A stretch of DNA of 64,000 bases from Dyella sp. RRB7 (GTDB lineage: Bacteria > Pseudomonadota > Gammaproteobacteria > Xanthomonadales > Rhodanobacteraceae). The stretch covers positions 620,001-684,000 of the forward strand of contig NZ_JAKWJS010000001.1 in the NCBI RefSeq assembly GCF_022761115.1. Direction: 5' to 3'. Made by a program: the position numbers and the translations under genes. Every line of letters starts with the position of its first letter. Position 1 is the first letter of the stretch. Below the pieces are notes generated by a model. That model saw only the letters and a list, made by a program, of their open reading frames with translations. It was not told the origin of the DNA and ran no database searches. Of this stretch, positions 12,986 to 22,027 are shown in pieces.

Positions 12986-13711
12986 TCAGTGCGATAGCGG
13001 CCCGCACCCCATGGCCCCCATCAAGCCATGCAAGGCCGGCACGTGCATCAACCACGGCGAGGTCATCGTCAGCACGCCAGCCAGCAGAATAAACATCGCC
13101 GCGACACGTCGCGGCGCGGGCTGCTGCAACCAACGTCCCACCCGCGCGCCCGACCACGTCAGCGGCAACATCACCGGCAAGGTACCGAGTCCGAACACCG
13201 CCATGGTCAGCGCGCCGTTGCGCGCACTCGCCTGCAGCCAGGCCGCCGCCAGCACGGTCGTGCTCAAGCCGCACGGCAACCAACCCCACAACATGCCTGC
13301 CGCCAGCCGGCGCCCTACCGTGTTGGCCGGCAGCAATCGCTGCTGCAATGGCCGCAGCCAGCGCCATACCCGCGCGCCGGGACGCGCCAACACGTCGAGC
13401 CGGCCACGCCGATCGAGCAGGCGCAGCGCGGCGATCACCAGCACTGCTCCCACCGCCATGCGCATGACCGTCGCCAACGCGCTGAATTCGAACAAACGCA
13501 GCAGCCCATCGCCAACGCCTCCCACGATGGCGCCCGCCAGCACATAGCCGCCTACCCGCCCAAGATTGAGCTGCAACGCCGGACCCCAGCCGGCGCGCGG
13601 CGACCACACCGAGAAGCCCGTGGCGATGCCGCCGCACATCGCCGCGCAATGCACGCCGCCAAGCAGGCCGGTGAGCAGTACAGCCGGAAGCGCCAGCGCA
13701 TTAATCGCCAT
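12986..13711 (-). CDS. SafE/TauE-like membrane protein of the cbb3 cluster
   Basis: A 241-residue polytopic protein of the sulfite-exporter TauE/SafE (UreH/DsbD-like) family. It opens with a helix containing GGVHCAAMCGG, the Cys-bearing motif typical of cbb3-linked family members, and has about six further hydrophobic segments with conserved Gly/Pro positions (LPCGLSTTVLAAAWL, PVMLPLTWSG). In many proteobacteria this gene closes the ccoGHIS operon, and the family is thought to help metal or cofactor supply to the oxidase; the exact role is not known. The start is set at ATG 13711, where GGAGG sits six bases upstream; ATG 13717 abuts the ribosome site. It overlaps the ccoS end by 11 bases. Confidence 0.8.
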   Translation of the reverse strand: MAINALALPAVLLTGLLGGVHCAAMCGGIATGFSVWSPRAGWGPALQLNLGRVGGYVLAGAIVGGVGDGLLRLFEFSALATVMRMAVGAVLVIAALRLLDRRGRLDVLARPGARVWRWLRPLQQRLLPANTVGRRLAAGMLWGWLPCGLSTTVLAAAWLQASARNGALTMAVFGLGTLPVMLPLTWSGARVGRWLQQPAPRRVAAMFILLAGVLTMTSPWLMHVPALHGLMGAMGCGPLSH

Positions 13712-13898
13712 GGCCATCCTCCACCGAACCGCCCTGGGCCACGGGCGACTCGCGTACCGGCGGATCATCGCTAAGGATGTCCAGTGCCGGCGTTTCCATG
13801 TCGTCGAACTGCCCCTTGCGCACGGCCCATACAAACGCACCGATGGCAGCGACAAGCAACATCAGGCTCAACGGGATAAGCATCAGCAGGATGATCAT
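13701..13898 (-). CDS. ccoS: cbb3 oxidase maturation protein CcoS
   Basis: A 65-residue protein with one N-terminal membrane helix (IILLMLIPLSLMLLVAAIGAFVWAV), followed by the RKGQFDD motif typical of CcoS and a short acidic tail. CcoS is needed for inserting heme and copper into the CcoN subunit. The ATG overlaps the ccoI stop codon by four bases (ATGA), so the two are translationally coupled. Confidence 0.93.
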   Translation of the reverse strand: MIILLMLIPLSLMLLVAAIGAFVWAVRKGQFDDMETPALDILSDDPPVRESPVAQGGSVEDGHGD

Positions 13899-16300
13899 GC
13901 GGCGGACTCCGGCACGGCCACGCGCATCAACCGCAAGGCATTGGCGGTGACGATCAGGGAGGACACCGCCATGCCCAGCGCGGCCACGGCCGGCGTCACC
14001 TGCCCCGCGATCGCCAGCGGCAACGCCAGCAGGTTGTAGCCGACGGCCCAGGCGAAGTTCTGCCGGATGATCCGCTGCGTGCGCCGGGCCAGCCCTATGG
14101 CGGCGGGAATGCGCAGCAGCGAGGGCGCGGTCAGCACCATGTCGGCCGCGCGCTGCGCCAGCGAAGCGCCTTCGCCCATGGCCAGCGAAACATCCGCACC
14201 CGCCAGCACCGGCGCGTCATTGAGGCCGTCGCCCACCATGGCCACGACACGCCCCTGCGCCTGCAACCGGCGCACCAGGGCGAGCTTGTCTTCCGAACTC
14301 TGCCGCGCATGCGCCTCGCCGATGTCCAGCTCCCGCATCAGTCGCTGCACCGGCTCCGGCGCATCGCCGCTGGCCAGGTGAATATGCAACCCGAGCTGGC
14401 GTAGTTCCGCTATCGCATCCCGCGCATCGGGCCGCGAGCTTTCCTGCACGCGGAAGCGTGCGACTGCGCGCTCGCCATCACCCAGCCACAGCTGGCCGTC
14501 GTCCTCGCGTTTCGCCGCGAAAGTGGCGCGGCCTAGCTTCCACGTCTTGCCGTCCACGCAACCGACCACGCCTTGCCCGCTCACGGCACGCACCTCGCTG
14601 GCTTGCAGCGATGTGTGCACACCGGCAAACGCCGCGGCAATCGGATGGCCGCTATCGCGCTCCAACGCTGCGGCAATCGCCTGTGCGTCGGCCGTGGTCA
14701 CGTCACCGAACGACTGCACTTCACGCAAAGCGGGCTGCACCCGGGTCAGCGTGCCCGTCTTGTCGAACACCACGTCGGTGGCCTTGGCCAGGCTGTCGAG
14801 CCCGTCCGCACGAATGGACAACACCCCAAGCCGCGCCAGCGCGCCATGCGTGGCGGCGAGCGCGGCCGGCACCGCCAGCGACAAGGCGCAAGGACAACTG
14901 ATCACCAACAGCGACAACGTGACCTCGAAGGCACGTGCCGGATCATGCACACGCCAGCCCAGGTAGACCAGCACGGCGGCAAACAGCAAGGTCATCACGA
15001 ACCAACTGCCGACCCGATCCGCCACCCGCGCGATCGGCGGCCGGTGCGCCTGGGCCTGCTCCACCAGCCGCGCCAGTTGCGACAGCCGCGTGGCGCTGCC
15101 CACCTGGGTCACTTCGAGGCGCGCCGGCATCTCGCGACACACCGTACCTGCAAAGATCGCGGCCCCCTGTCGCTTGCTTACCGGATGCGACTCACCGGTA
15201 AGCAAGGCCTCCTCGAACAGCGCCTCAGCGTCCAACAGGCGACCGTCCGCCGGCACCGCCTCGCCCGCCGCGACACAGGCGATGTCGCCCACCTGCAAGG
15301 CGGTCAGCGGTACCGATTCGCGGCTGCCATCGCTGCGCTCGCGCACGGCCAGGGTTGGCCGCGCCCGCGCCAGCGTATCCACCTGCGAACTGGCGATGCG
15401 CCGCGCCCGCTGTTCCAGCATGCGCGCGCCCAGCAACAGGAAAACGAACATCGCCGCCGCGTCGTACCACACCAGCGCGCCGCCCCGTACGGTTTCGACC
15501 GCGCTCGCCAGATAGGCCAGCAAGGTGGAGCTGGCGATCAGGGTATCCATGCCGAGGTGGCGCTGGCGCAGCTCGCGCCAGCAACCCGCCAGGAACGGCC
15601 AGCCGGAGTAGAACACCACCGGCGTGCAGACCAGAAAGGTGACCCAGCGGAAAAAATCGCGGGTGGAGATCGCCATGTGGTGGCCGAAATCCAGATACAG
15701 CGCTTCGGACAGCATCATCGTCTGCATCGCGCCGAGCCCGGCGATGCCCAGCCGCAACAGCCAGCGTCGCCGCTCGGCGACACGCTCGCGCTCGCGCACG
15801 GCGCCACCGGCCAGGTATGGCCGATACCCCAGCATGGCCAGCCGCTGCAGCAGCTGCGACAGGCGCACCCGTGAGGGGTCCCAGCCGATGCGGATACGCC
15901 CCGTGACCGCGTTGGCGCTGCTATCGAACACGCCGGGCTCGCGCTGCAGCGCGCGATCGATCAGCCATGCACAGGCGGCGCAGCGCATGCCATCGGTGAG
16001 CAAGGTGATCTCAAGGCCACCTTCCACCGGAAAAGCGTGTTCGCGCAACAGATCATCGCGATCCCAGCCTTCAAGATCCGGCGCATCGCCCACACGCGTG
16101 GCGGCGACGCTGCGCAGGCGATAGTAGTCGCCCAGGTCGGACTGACCGATCCATTGCGCCGCCGCCGCGCATCCATGACAACAAAATCCCTGCAGGCATC
16201 CTTCGATATCCTGCAGCACCGGAGTGGCAGGCAAGGCTTCGCCGCAGTGATAACAGGCCCGCAGTTCGGGCCTGTTGGCGGCATCCACAGCGCAGTCCAT
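13895..16300 (-). CDS. ccoI: Copper-exporting P1B-type ATPase CcoI/FixI
   Basis: About 801 residues. The N-terminus has Cys-rich segments (CYHCGEA, FCCHGCAAAA) and a heavy-metal domain with CAAC. Eight hydrophobic helices include the transport motif ISCPCALSLAVP. Cytoplasmic domains carry TGES, the phosphorylation motif DKTGTLT and the hinge VGDGLNDAP. CcoI moves copper across the inner membrane for assembly of the heme-copper centre of cbb3 oxidase rather than for detoxification; its position between ccoH and ccoS supports that over a CopA role. It starts directly after the ccoH stop. Confidence 0.95.
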   Translation of the reverse strand: MDCAVDAANRPELRACYHCGEALPATPVLQDIEGCLQGFCCHGCAAAAQWIGQSDLGDYYRLRSVAATRVGDAPDLEGWDRDDLLREHAFPVEGGLEITLLTDGMRCAACAWLIDRALQREPGVFDSSANAVTGRIRIGWDPSRVRLSQLLQRLAMLGYRPYLAGGAVRERERVAERRRWLLRLGIAGLGAMQTMMLSEALYLDFGHHMAISTRDFFRWVTFLVCTPVVFYSGWPFLAGCWRELRQRHLGMDTLIASSTLLAYLASAVETVRGGALVWYDAAAMFVFLLLGARMLEQRARRIASSQVDTLARARPTLAVRERSDGSRESVPLTALQVGDIACVAAGEAVPADGRLLDAEALFEEALLTGESHPVSKRQGAAIFAGTVCREMPARLEVTQVGSATRLSQLARLVEQAQAHRPPIARVADRVGSWFVMTLLFAAVLVYLGWRVHDPARAFEVTLSLLVISCPCALSLAVPAALAATHGALARLGVLSIRADGLDSLAKATDVVFDKTGTLTRVQPALREVQSFGDVTTADAQAIAAALERDSGHPIAAAFAGVHTSLQASEVRAVSGQGVVGCVDGKTWKLGRATFAAKREDDGQLWLGDGERAVARFRVQESSRPDARDAIAELRQLGLHIHLASGDAPEPVQRLMRELDIGEAHARQSSEDKLALVRRLQAQGRVVAMVGDGLNDAPVLAGADVSLAMGEGASLAQRAADMVLTAPSLLRIPAAIGLARRTQRIIRQNFAWAVGYNLLALPLAIAGQVTPAVAALGMAVSSLIVTANALRLMRVAVPESAA

Positions 16301-16786
16301 CTACGGATTCAGGCGGATGGAGCGCGCCTGTGGCATCCAGCGTCCATGCAGCAGCCACGCCGCGTTATCGGGTGCCAGTTGCACCACCCAGCCGCGGTCG
16401 CCATCCAGCGACCCGACGCCACGCCAGCCAAGCTCACTGGGAGCGAGCTGATAGGTACGGCTGCCGCCGGCCGCATCGGGTGAGGTGAGGGTTAGCGTGA
16501 GCTTGCCACCCCGCGGGAATTCGCCATCCATCGGCAACGCCTCGATCATGTCGCCCTTGATCCGCAGCACCAGGCCCTGCGTGGCCACTTCGGTGGCGCC
16601 GCCCTGCGGCTCTGCCGATACCAGCATCTTGCCCACATGGGTCGTCTTGCCGACGGTCTCCATGTCCTCCGGCCCGGGGCGGACGGCCGCAAACAACAGG
16701 GCGAAGCCAATTACCACCGATGCCAGCGGCAAACCCACCAGCATCCACACCATGGGCTCACGCCAGATACTGCTTGTCCGATTCAT
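16301..16786 (-). CDS. ccoH: CcoH/FixH-family cbb3 assembly protein
   Basis: A 161-residue protein with a single N-terminal membrane helix (MVWMLVGLPLASVVIGFALLF) and a periplasmic domain. It ends with the FixH-like segment WVVQLAPDNAAWLLHGRW. CcoH is a stable partner in cbb3 oxidase assembly. The ATG overlaps the ccoG stop by four bases, and the stop is immediately followed by ccoI, so position and topology both fit. Confidence 0.88.
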   Translation of the reverse strand: MNRTSSIWREPMVWMLVGLPLASVVIGFALLFAAVRPGPEDMETVGKTTHVGKMLVSAEPQGGATEVATQGLVLRIKGDMIEALPMDGEFPRGGKLTLTLTSPDAAGGSRTYQLAPSELGWRGVGSLDGDRGWVVQLAPDNAAWLLHGRWMPQARSIRLNP

Positions 16787-18336
16787 AGGCTTGGTCCAAA
16801 GAAGCTGCTGTTGACGGTGGCCTGGGCATCCACGTCGACGCCCCGGACCTTGAATTGCACATCGTGGCGGCCCGACACCTCGGACGAGGCGCTCACCGTG
16901 ACAGGCACCGATACAACCTCCCCGCCCTGCGCCTCGATGGCCCGGGAACCATCACGCAGACTGATGCCTGGCATGTCAGCCGAACTGACCTCGATCACAA
17001 AGTGATGCGGCTGCTGATCCTTGTTCACCAGCTTCAAGGTGTAGCTGTTCTCAATGCCCCCGTCGCTCGCCTGGCTGTACATGGCATTGCGGTCACGCAG
17101 CACTTCGGCGATCAGCGGACTGCGATGCGTGACGCCGTAGATCCAGCCGCCGATGAACGCCAGCAGCAGGCAGCCGTAGACCAGGATGCGCGGGCGAAGC
17201 ACCCGCGCGGGCTTGCCGTCGATATGGTTCTGCGTGGTATAGCGGATCAGCCCCTTGGGATAACCCACCTTGTTCATCACCGCATCGCAGGCATCGATAC
17301 AGGCACCGCAGGCAATGCACTCGTATTGCAGGCCGTTGCGGATATCGATGCCGGTGGGACACACCTGCACGCAGATGGTGCAGTCGATGCAGTCGCCCAT
17401 TTGCTCCAGCGAGAATTTCGGCAACGGCTCGGCGGACACGCCCGCGCCGGCAAGCACGATCGTGCCACCGGCTTGCGCGCGATTGTCCGCGGCCGATGGG
17501 TGCTGGCTGGCGCGAAATACATAATCGTAGGCCGTCACCTTGTCGAGCAGGCCGCGAGCCCTCGCCAGTACGCTCGCCAGCGCCCGCTTGCGCGGGCCGC
17601 GCGGTTCGCCGCGCATCGGATCGTAGGCGATGATCAGCGTATTACGATCGAACATCGCGCTCTGGAAACGCGCATACGGACACATGTACTTGCATACCTG
17701 CTGGCGCAGAAAACCCGCATTGCCCCAGGTGGCAAACGCATAGAACAGGATCCAGAACGCCTCCCATCCGCCCCAGCCGAACGGCGTGCGCCGGGCCAGA
17801 TCGGTGATCGGGCTGAAGAAGCCGACGAAGGTAAAGCCGGTCCATAACGCGAACAACGCCCAAAGCAGATGGCGCGCCCCCTTGCGCAGGATCTTCTCGC
17901 GATTCCACGGCGAAGCGTCGAGCTTCATGCGCTTGTTGCGATCCCCCTCGCACCAGCGCTCGATCCAGATCGCCACCTCGGTCCATACCGTCTGCGGGCA
18001 GGCATAACCACAGAACAGGCGCCCCGCCAAGGCGGTAAAGAAGAACAGTGCCAGCGCCGCGATGATCAGCAGCGTGGACAGGAACAGGAAGTCCTGTGGC
18101 AGGAACATCAACCCGAAGATATGGAATTGGCGCGCCGGCAAGTCCAGCAACACTGCCTGCCGCCCGTTCCAGCGCAGCCAGGGGAACAGATAGAACATGC
18201 CGAGCAGCCACACCACCGCAGCCACACGAAGGCGATCGAAGCGCCCCGATACTTCGCGGGGATACACCTTGCGTTCGCTGACGTAGTAGGAACTGCTCTC
18301 GTCGTCGACGACGTGCAGCGGGATGCGACGACTCAT
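16783..18336 (-). CDS. ccoG: Cytochrome c oxidase accessory protein CcoG
   Basis: About 517 residues. Several membrane helices lie in the first 200 residues, including the conserved FCGYACPQTVWTE. A ferredoxin-like domain carries two four-Cys clusters (CIDCTICVQVCP and CIACGACIDAC) for two 4Fe-4S centres. A further helix leads to a periplasmic Ig-like C-terminal domain. CcoG is a cupric reductase that supplies Cu(I) during cbb3 assembly, acting with CcoI. The start overlaps the small upstream gene by four bases. Confidence 0.95.
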   Translation of the reverse strand: MSRRIPLHVVDDESSSYYVSERKVYPREVSGRFDRLRVAAVVWLLGMFYLFPWLRWNGRQAVLLDLPARQFHIFGLMFLPQDFLFLSTLLIIAALALFFFTALAGRLFCGYACPQTVWTEVAIWIERWCEGDRNKRMKLDASPWNREKILRKGARHLLWALFALWTGFTFVGFFSPITDLARRTPFGWGGWEAFWILFYAFATWGNAGFLRQQVCKYMCPYARFQSAMFDRNTLIIAYDPMRGEPRGPRKRALASVLARARGLLDKVTAYDYVFRASQHPSAADNRAQAGGTIVLAGAGVSAEPLPKFSLEQMGDCIDCTICVQVCPTGIDIRNGLQYECIACGACIDACDAVMNKVGYPKGLIRYTTQNHIDGKPARVLRPRILVYGCLLLAFIGGWIYGVTHRSPLIAEVLRDRNAMYSQASDGGIENSYTLKLVNKDQQPHHFVIEVSSADMPGISLRDGSRAIEAQGGEVVSVPVTVSASSEVSGRHDVQFKVRGVDVDAQATVNSSFFGPSL

Positions 18337-18641
18337 GACTTGCTACCGGGGTGGAATCCTCGCCGCACTTGCCGGGAAGGCCGCAACAGGATCCAGGTGA
18401 ACAGGCTGGCCGAGGCCGTGGCCAACCAGATAAGGAAGAAGCCCAGGGAATAGCCGAGTTCACGACTGAGCTTCAACGAGGGGAAGGTCATTTGCTGCAG
18501 GGCTTCAGGATCGACGTAGGCAAAGAACACCATGGTCACCACGCCCGCCACGAAGAAGCTGGGCCACAAGATGGCGCCGACGCGCTGCAGGGATGCAGGC
18601 GTCGGCTCCTGTTCTGGAGGATGGGTGGTCCGCCGGCTCAT
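18333..18641 (-). CDS. Unnamed small membrane protein between ccoP and ccoG
   Basis: A 102-residue protein that I do not recognise as a named Cco subunit. A polar N-terminus of about 25 residues is followed by two membrane helices (around PSFFVAGVVTMVFFAYV and LGYSLGFFLIWLATASASLFTWILL) and a basic tail (RPSRQVRRGF). A longer frame from 18821 exists, but ATG 18641 shares one base with the ccoP stop (TAATG) and the gene ends in a four-base overlap with ccoG. It is therefore locked into the operon at both ends. A role in oxidase assembly or stability is inferred from position only. Confidence 0.75.
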   Translation of the reverse strand: MSRRTTHPPEQEPTPASLQRVGAILWPSFFVAGVVTMVFFAYVDPEALQQMTFPSLKLSRELGYSLGFFLIWLATASASLFTWILLRPSRQVRRGFHPGSKS

Positions 18642-19576
18642 TATTCGGCGATGACCGCGCCTGCCGGGGGCGGTTCCTTGTGCGGCGACAGGGTCCATAC
18701 GTAAGCACCCAGCAGTCGCGTGCGGGTATCGCCGAGCACCGGCTTCCACGCGGGCATCACGCCCTGGCGCCCTTCGTTGAGGGTTTTGTGCAACGAGGCC
18801 AGGCTGTTGCCATATAGCCAATAGCTGTCAGTCAGGTCCGGCGCGCCCACCACCTGGTTGCCCTTGCCCTGAGGGCCATGGCAGGCCACGCAGATGGTGG
18901 CGAAGAGCTTCTCGCCGCGCTCCGCCGCCGCATCCAAGGGCTGCTTGGGTTTGGATAGCGACAACACATACGCAATGGTGTCATCCACGGCGGTTGGCCC
19001 ACCCTGCGCAACAAGCGTCGGAGCCCAGGCAGGCATCACCGCCTGGCGACCATTCTGGATGGTGTCGAGAATGCGATTGGGCGTACCGCCCCAGTGCCAG
19101 ATGTCGTCGGTGAGATCGGGGAAACCGATGGCACCCTTGCCGGTCGAACCATGGCACGCGGCACAGCGATTGATGAAGATCGCACGCCCGATCGATACCG
19201 CCGCAGGATCCTTGGCCAGCACGTCGATCGGCTTGCCCGCATAGAGCTTGAGCGTGTCGTCGAGGCGTGCGTCTTCGGCCGCCGTTTCCAGCGCCCACTC
19301 GGACTTCGAACTCCAATGACCATAGCCCTTCAGGCTACCCACGCCGTACCAGACCAGATAGCCGACGGCAAAAAAGATGGTGATGTAGAAAAGGTTGATC
19401 CACCAACGAGGCAGCGGCTTGTTGTACTCCGTGAGATCGCCGTCCCACACGTGCCCGGTTTCGTCCGGTTTCGGATCGGTGGGTTTGCGGCGGGTGTTGG
19501 CCCGCAGCAACCAGACGCAGCCCAGCAGGTTCAGCACCGCCAAGGAAACTACGTACCACGTCCATGCGGAAGTCAT
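18641..19576 (-). CDS. ccoP: cbb3 oxidase diheme cytochrome c subunit CcoP
   Basis: About 311 residues. N-terminal helices, the second at WWINLFYITIFFAVGYLVWY, anchor a periplasmic part with two cytochrome c domains whose heme sites are CAACH and CVACH. Met axial ligands are likely in the VMPAW segments of each domain. CcoP passes electrons from soluble or membrane cytochromes to CcoO and CcoN. The start ATG overlaps the ccoQ stop (ATGA). Confidence 0.95.
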   Translation of the reverse strand: MTSAWTWYVVSLAVLNLLGCVWLLRANTRRKPTDPKPDETGHVWDGDLTEYNKPLPRWWINLFYITIFFAVGYLVWYGVGSLKGYGHWSSKSEWALETAAEDARLDDTLKLYAGKPIDVLAKDPAAVSIGRAIFINRCAACHGSTGKGAIGFPDLTDDIWHWGGTPNRILDTIQNGRQAVMPAWAPTLVAQGGPTAVDDTIAYVLSLSKPKQPLDAAAERGEKLFATICVACHGPQGKGNQVVGAPDLTDSYWLYGNSLASLHKTLNEGRQGVMPAWKPVLGDTRTRLLGAYVWTLSPHKEPPPAGAVIAE

Positions 19577-19713
19577 GCCTGTTCCTCCCTATCGTCGTCC
19601 AGGGGCATCTGTGCCGCCTCATCCAGCGCGGGCTTGTGCCGAGGCAGCCACAGCCAAATGCAGCCCACGACGAAGATCAGCAACAAGGCAGCGGTAATCA
19701 GTCCAGGCACCAT
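19573..19713 (-). CDS. ccoQ: cbb3 oxidase small subunit CcoQ
   Basis: A 46-residue reading frame beginning MVPGLITAALLLIFV, with one membrane helix, a short WLPRHKPALDEAA stretch and an acidic tail. Size, topology and location between ccoO and ccoP match CcoQ, which stabilises the CcoP-CcoNO interaction. The ATG starts one base after the ccoO stop and the stop overlaps the ccoP start, so it is certainly part of the operon. Confidence 0.88.
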   Translation of the reverse strand: MVPGLITAALLLIFVVGCIWLWLPRHKPALDEAAQMPLDDDREEQA

Positions 19714-19714
19714 G

Positions 19715-20356
19715 TCACTCGGCTCCCTCGGCTACTTTCATGTCCGCCTGCGACACATGCGTGCCCAGGGCCTGGAGGTAGGCGATCACCGCGTCGAGTT
19801 CGGTCTTGCCATCGACGGCCGCCGGTGCGGCGGCGATGTCGGCATCGGTGTATGGATCGCCGATGCGCTTGAGTGCACGCATGTGTTGCGCGACTTCCGC
19901 ACCGTCGAGCTTGGCCTTAGCCAGCCAGGGATACGCCGGCATGTTCGATTCGGGCACCACATCGCGCGGGTTGTTCAGATGCGCGCGATGCCAGTCGTCC
20001 GAATACCCGCGCAGGCCCACGCGGGCGAGATCCGGCCCGGTGCGCTTGCTGCCCCATTGGAACGGATGGTCATAGACCGATTCCCCGGCCAGGGAGTAGT
20101 GGCCATAGCGTTCGGTCTCGAAACGCAGGGTGCGCACCATCTGCGAATGGCAGTTGTAGCAGCCCTCGCGGATGTAGACGTCGCGTCCGGCCAACTCCAG
20201 GGCGGGATACGGCTTGATGCCCGGCAGCGGCTTGATGGTTTCGGCCTGGAACATCAGCGGCACGATTTCCGCCAGGCCACCAAAGGACACGGCCACGGCG
20301 ACGAGGATGGCCATGAGGCCGATGTTCTTTTCGATCTTTGCGTGTGTATGGCTCAT
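19715..20356 (-). CDS. ccoO: cbb3 oxidase monoheme cytochrome c subunit CcoO
   Basis: About 213 residues with one N-terminal membrane helix ([23 protein letters not shown]) and a periplasmic cytochrome c domain with heme site [10 protein letters not shown]. The axial Met is likely in NMPAYPWL. It carries electrons from CcoP to the binuclear centre in CcoN. ATG 20356 is chosen because GAGGGA lies six bases upstream; the frame could extend to 20389. It begins ten bases after the ccoN stop. Confidence 0.95.
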   Translation of the reverse strand: MSHTHAKIEKNIGLMAILVAVAVSFGGLAEIVPLMFQAETIKPLPGIKPYPALELAGRDVYIREGCYNCHSQMVRTLRFETERYGHYSLAGESVYDHPFQWGSKRTGPDLARVGLRGYSDDWHRAHLNNPRDVVPESNMPAYPWLAKAKLDGAEVAQHMRALKRIGDPYTDADIAAAPAAVDGKTELDAVIAYLQALGTHVSQADMKVAEGAE

Positions 20357-20366
20357 GTCTGTTCCC

Positions 20367-21812
20367 TCAGGCACGCGCGTCGGCAGCATCGGGCGGCAGC
20401 AGCGGCTGTGGCGCGGTGCTGGCAGCGGCGAGGCGGAAGGTCTTGAATACGTTCCAGCCCATCACCAGCATGCCGGACAGAACGATCAGCCCGCCGCCCA
20501 GGCGGAACAGGTAGTACGGCTTGGTGGCGTTGAGCGCTTCGACGAAGGAATAGACCAGCGTGCCGTTCTCCGGATCGGTGGCACGCCACATCAGGCCCTG
20601 CGTCACGCCGGCGATCCACATCGAGGCGATATAGACGACCAGGCCGATGGTGTGCAGCCAGAAGTGCGTGTCGATCAACTTGATCGAGTACATCTTGGGA
20701 AGATTCAGCAGGCGCGGAAGCATCGCGTAGATCGAGCCGATCGAGATCATCGCGACCCAGCCGAGCGCGCCGGAATGCACATGTCCGATGGTCCAGTCGG
20801 TGTAGTGACTGAGCGAGTTGACCGTCTTGATCGACATCATCGGCCCCTCGAACGTGCTCATCATGTAGAACGAGAGCGAGACGATGAGGAACTTCAGGAT
20901 CGGATCGGTGCGCAGCTTGTACCAGACACCGGACAGGGTAAGGATGCCGTTGATGGCACCGCCCCACGATGGCGCCAGCAGCACCAGCGAGAACACCATG
21001 CCCAGCGATTGCGCCCAGTCGGGCAGCGCCGTGTACTGCAGGTGATGCGGACCGGCCCACATGTACACCGCGATCAGCGCCCAGAAATGCACGATGGACA
21101 AGCGGTACGAATAGATCGGCCGGCCCGCCTGCTTAGGCACGAAGTAGTACATCATGCCGAGGAACGCGGTGGTCAGGAAAAAGCCCACCGCGTTATGGCC
21201 GTACCACCACTGCACCATGGCGTCGACCGACCCCGAGTAGATCGAGTACGACTTGAACCAGCCGGCGGGAATCGCGAGGTTGTTGACCACGTGCAGCAAG
21301 GCAATGGTGATGATGTACGCGCCGTAGAACCAGTTGGCGACGTAGATGTGCTTCACCTTGCGCTTGGCGATGGTGCCGAAGAACAGCACCGCGTAGGCGA
21401 CCCAGACAATGGTGATGAGGATGTCGATCGGCCATTCCAGCTCGGCGTACTCCTTGCCCTGAGTGAGGCCCAGCGGCAGGGTGATCGCGGCGGCCACGAT
21501 GACCAGTTGCCAACCCCAGAATATGAACGATGCCAGCTTGTCGGATAGCAGCCGGACATGGCAGGTGCGCTGCACCGTATAGAGGCTGGTGGCGAACAGG
21601 GCCGAACCACCAAACGCGAAAATCACGGCGTTGGTGTGCAAGGGCCGCAGGCGACCGTAGCTGAGCCACGGCAAGTCAAAATCGAGGCCTGGCCAGTACA
21701 GCTGGGCGGCGATGATCACGCCTACCAGCATGCCGACCACGCCCCAAACCACGGTCATGACGGCGAATTGCCGTATGACCTTATCGTTGTAACTCCCCTC
21801 GACGCCTACCAT
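20367..21812 (-). CDS. ccoN: cbb3-type cytochrome c oxidase catalytic subunit CcoN
   Basis: About 481 residues and twelve hydrophobic segments. It is the heme-copper subunit that reduces oxygen at low tension and pumps protons. Metal-ligand regions are visible: [13 protein letters not shown] for low-spin heme, [19 protein letters not shown] with the CuB His, the [13 protein letters not shown] pair and HVHSGALGW for the hemes. The start is set at ATG 21812, where AGGAG stands eight bases upstream, rather than GTG 21821. It heads the ccoNOQP operon and has an ANR/FNR-type box upstream. Confidence 0.97.
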   Translation of the reverse strand: MVGVEGSYNDKVIRQFAVMTVVWGVVGMLVGVIIAAQLYWPGLDFDLPWLSYGRLRPLHTNAVIFAFGGSALFATSLYTVQRTCHVRLLSDKLASFIFWGWQLVIVAAAITLPLGLTQGKEYAELEWPIDILITIVWVAYAVLFFGTIAKRKVKHIYVANWFYGAYIITIALLHVVNNLAIPAGWFKSYSIYSGSVDAMVQWWYGHNAVGFFLTTAFLGMMYYFVPKQAGRPIYSYRLSIVHFWALIAVYMWAGPHHLQYTALPDWAQSLGMVFSLVLLAPSWGGAINGILTLSGVWYKLRTDPILKFLIVSLSFYMMSTFEGPMMSIKTVNSLSHYTDWTIGHVHSGALGWVAMISIGSIYAMLPRLLNLPKMYSIKLIDTHFWLHTIGLVVYIASMWIAGVTQGLMWRATDPENGTLVYSFVEALNATKPYYLFRLGGGLIVLSGMLVMGWNVFKTFRLAAASTAPQPLLPPDAADARA

Positions 21813-21873
21813 GAGGCCCACTCCTAGGCATGACTGAACGGAGGAAGTCTGGTGGGGCCCCCGGGAAAGCCGC

Positions 21874-21887
21874 TTGATCTAGATCAT
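21874..21887 (-). promoter_or_regulatory. ANR/FNR box upstream of ccoN
   Basis: TTGATCTAGATCAT matches the FNR/ANR consensus TTGAT-N4-ATCAA with one mismatch. It lies about 62 bases upstream of the ccoN start, a distance suited to class II activation with transcription starting near 21839. This predicts oxygen-limited induction of the oxidase, as in other cbb3 operons. No strong -10 box is visible. Confidence 0.78.
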
Positions 21888-21930
21888 CTGGAGGTGGGTA
21901 GGCGTCTGTCGCGGTTTGTCGCAGGCCGGT

Positions 21931-21950
21931 ATCTCACATCATGGTGAGAT
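21931..21950. repeat. Inverted repeat in the ccoN-metF intergenic region
   Basis: ATCTCAC / GTGAGAT around a six-base centre forms a perfect seven-pair dyad, followed by TTTT on the plus strand. No plus-strand gene ends here, so it is more likely an operator for ccoN or metF than a terminator. Its owner is unknown. Confidence 0.4.
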
Positions 21951-21965
21951 TTTGCCAATCACCAG

Positions 21966-21998
21966 ATATCTCTATATCGCGAGAAAGAGATATATAAT
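21966..21998 (+). promoter_or_regulatory. metF promoter with overlapping inverted repeat
   Basis: A perfect TATAAT (21993-21998) lies 29 bases before the metF start. ATATCTCT (21966-21973) and AGAGATAT (21986-21993) form an eight-base inverted repeat with a 12-base spacer, covering the -35 position and touching the -10 box. A nested GATAT-CTCT-ATATC dyad lies at 21965-21978. The placement suits a repressor. ArsR-family regulators of SAH/methionine metabolism (SahR type) are candidates, but no such gene is in the window. Confidence 0.55.
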
Positions 21999-22027
21999 TG
22001 GACCACTGCCACCCAGGGACCGTTGCG

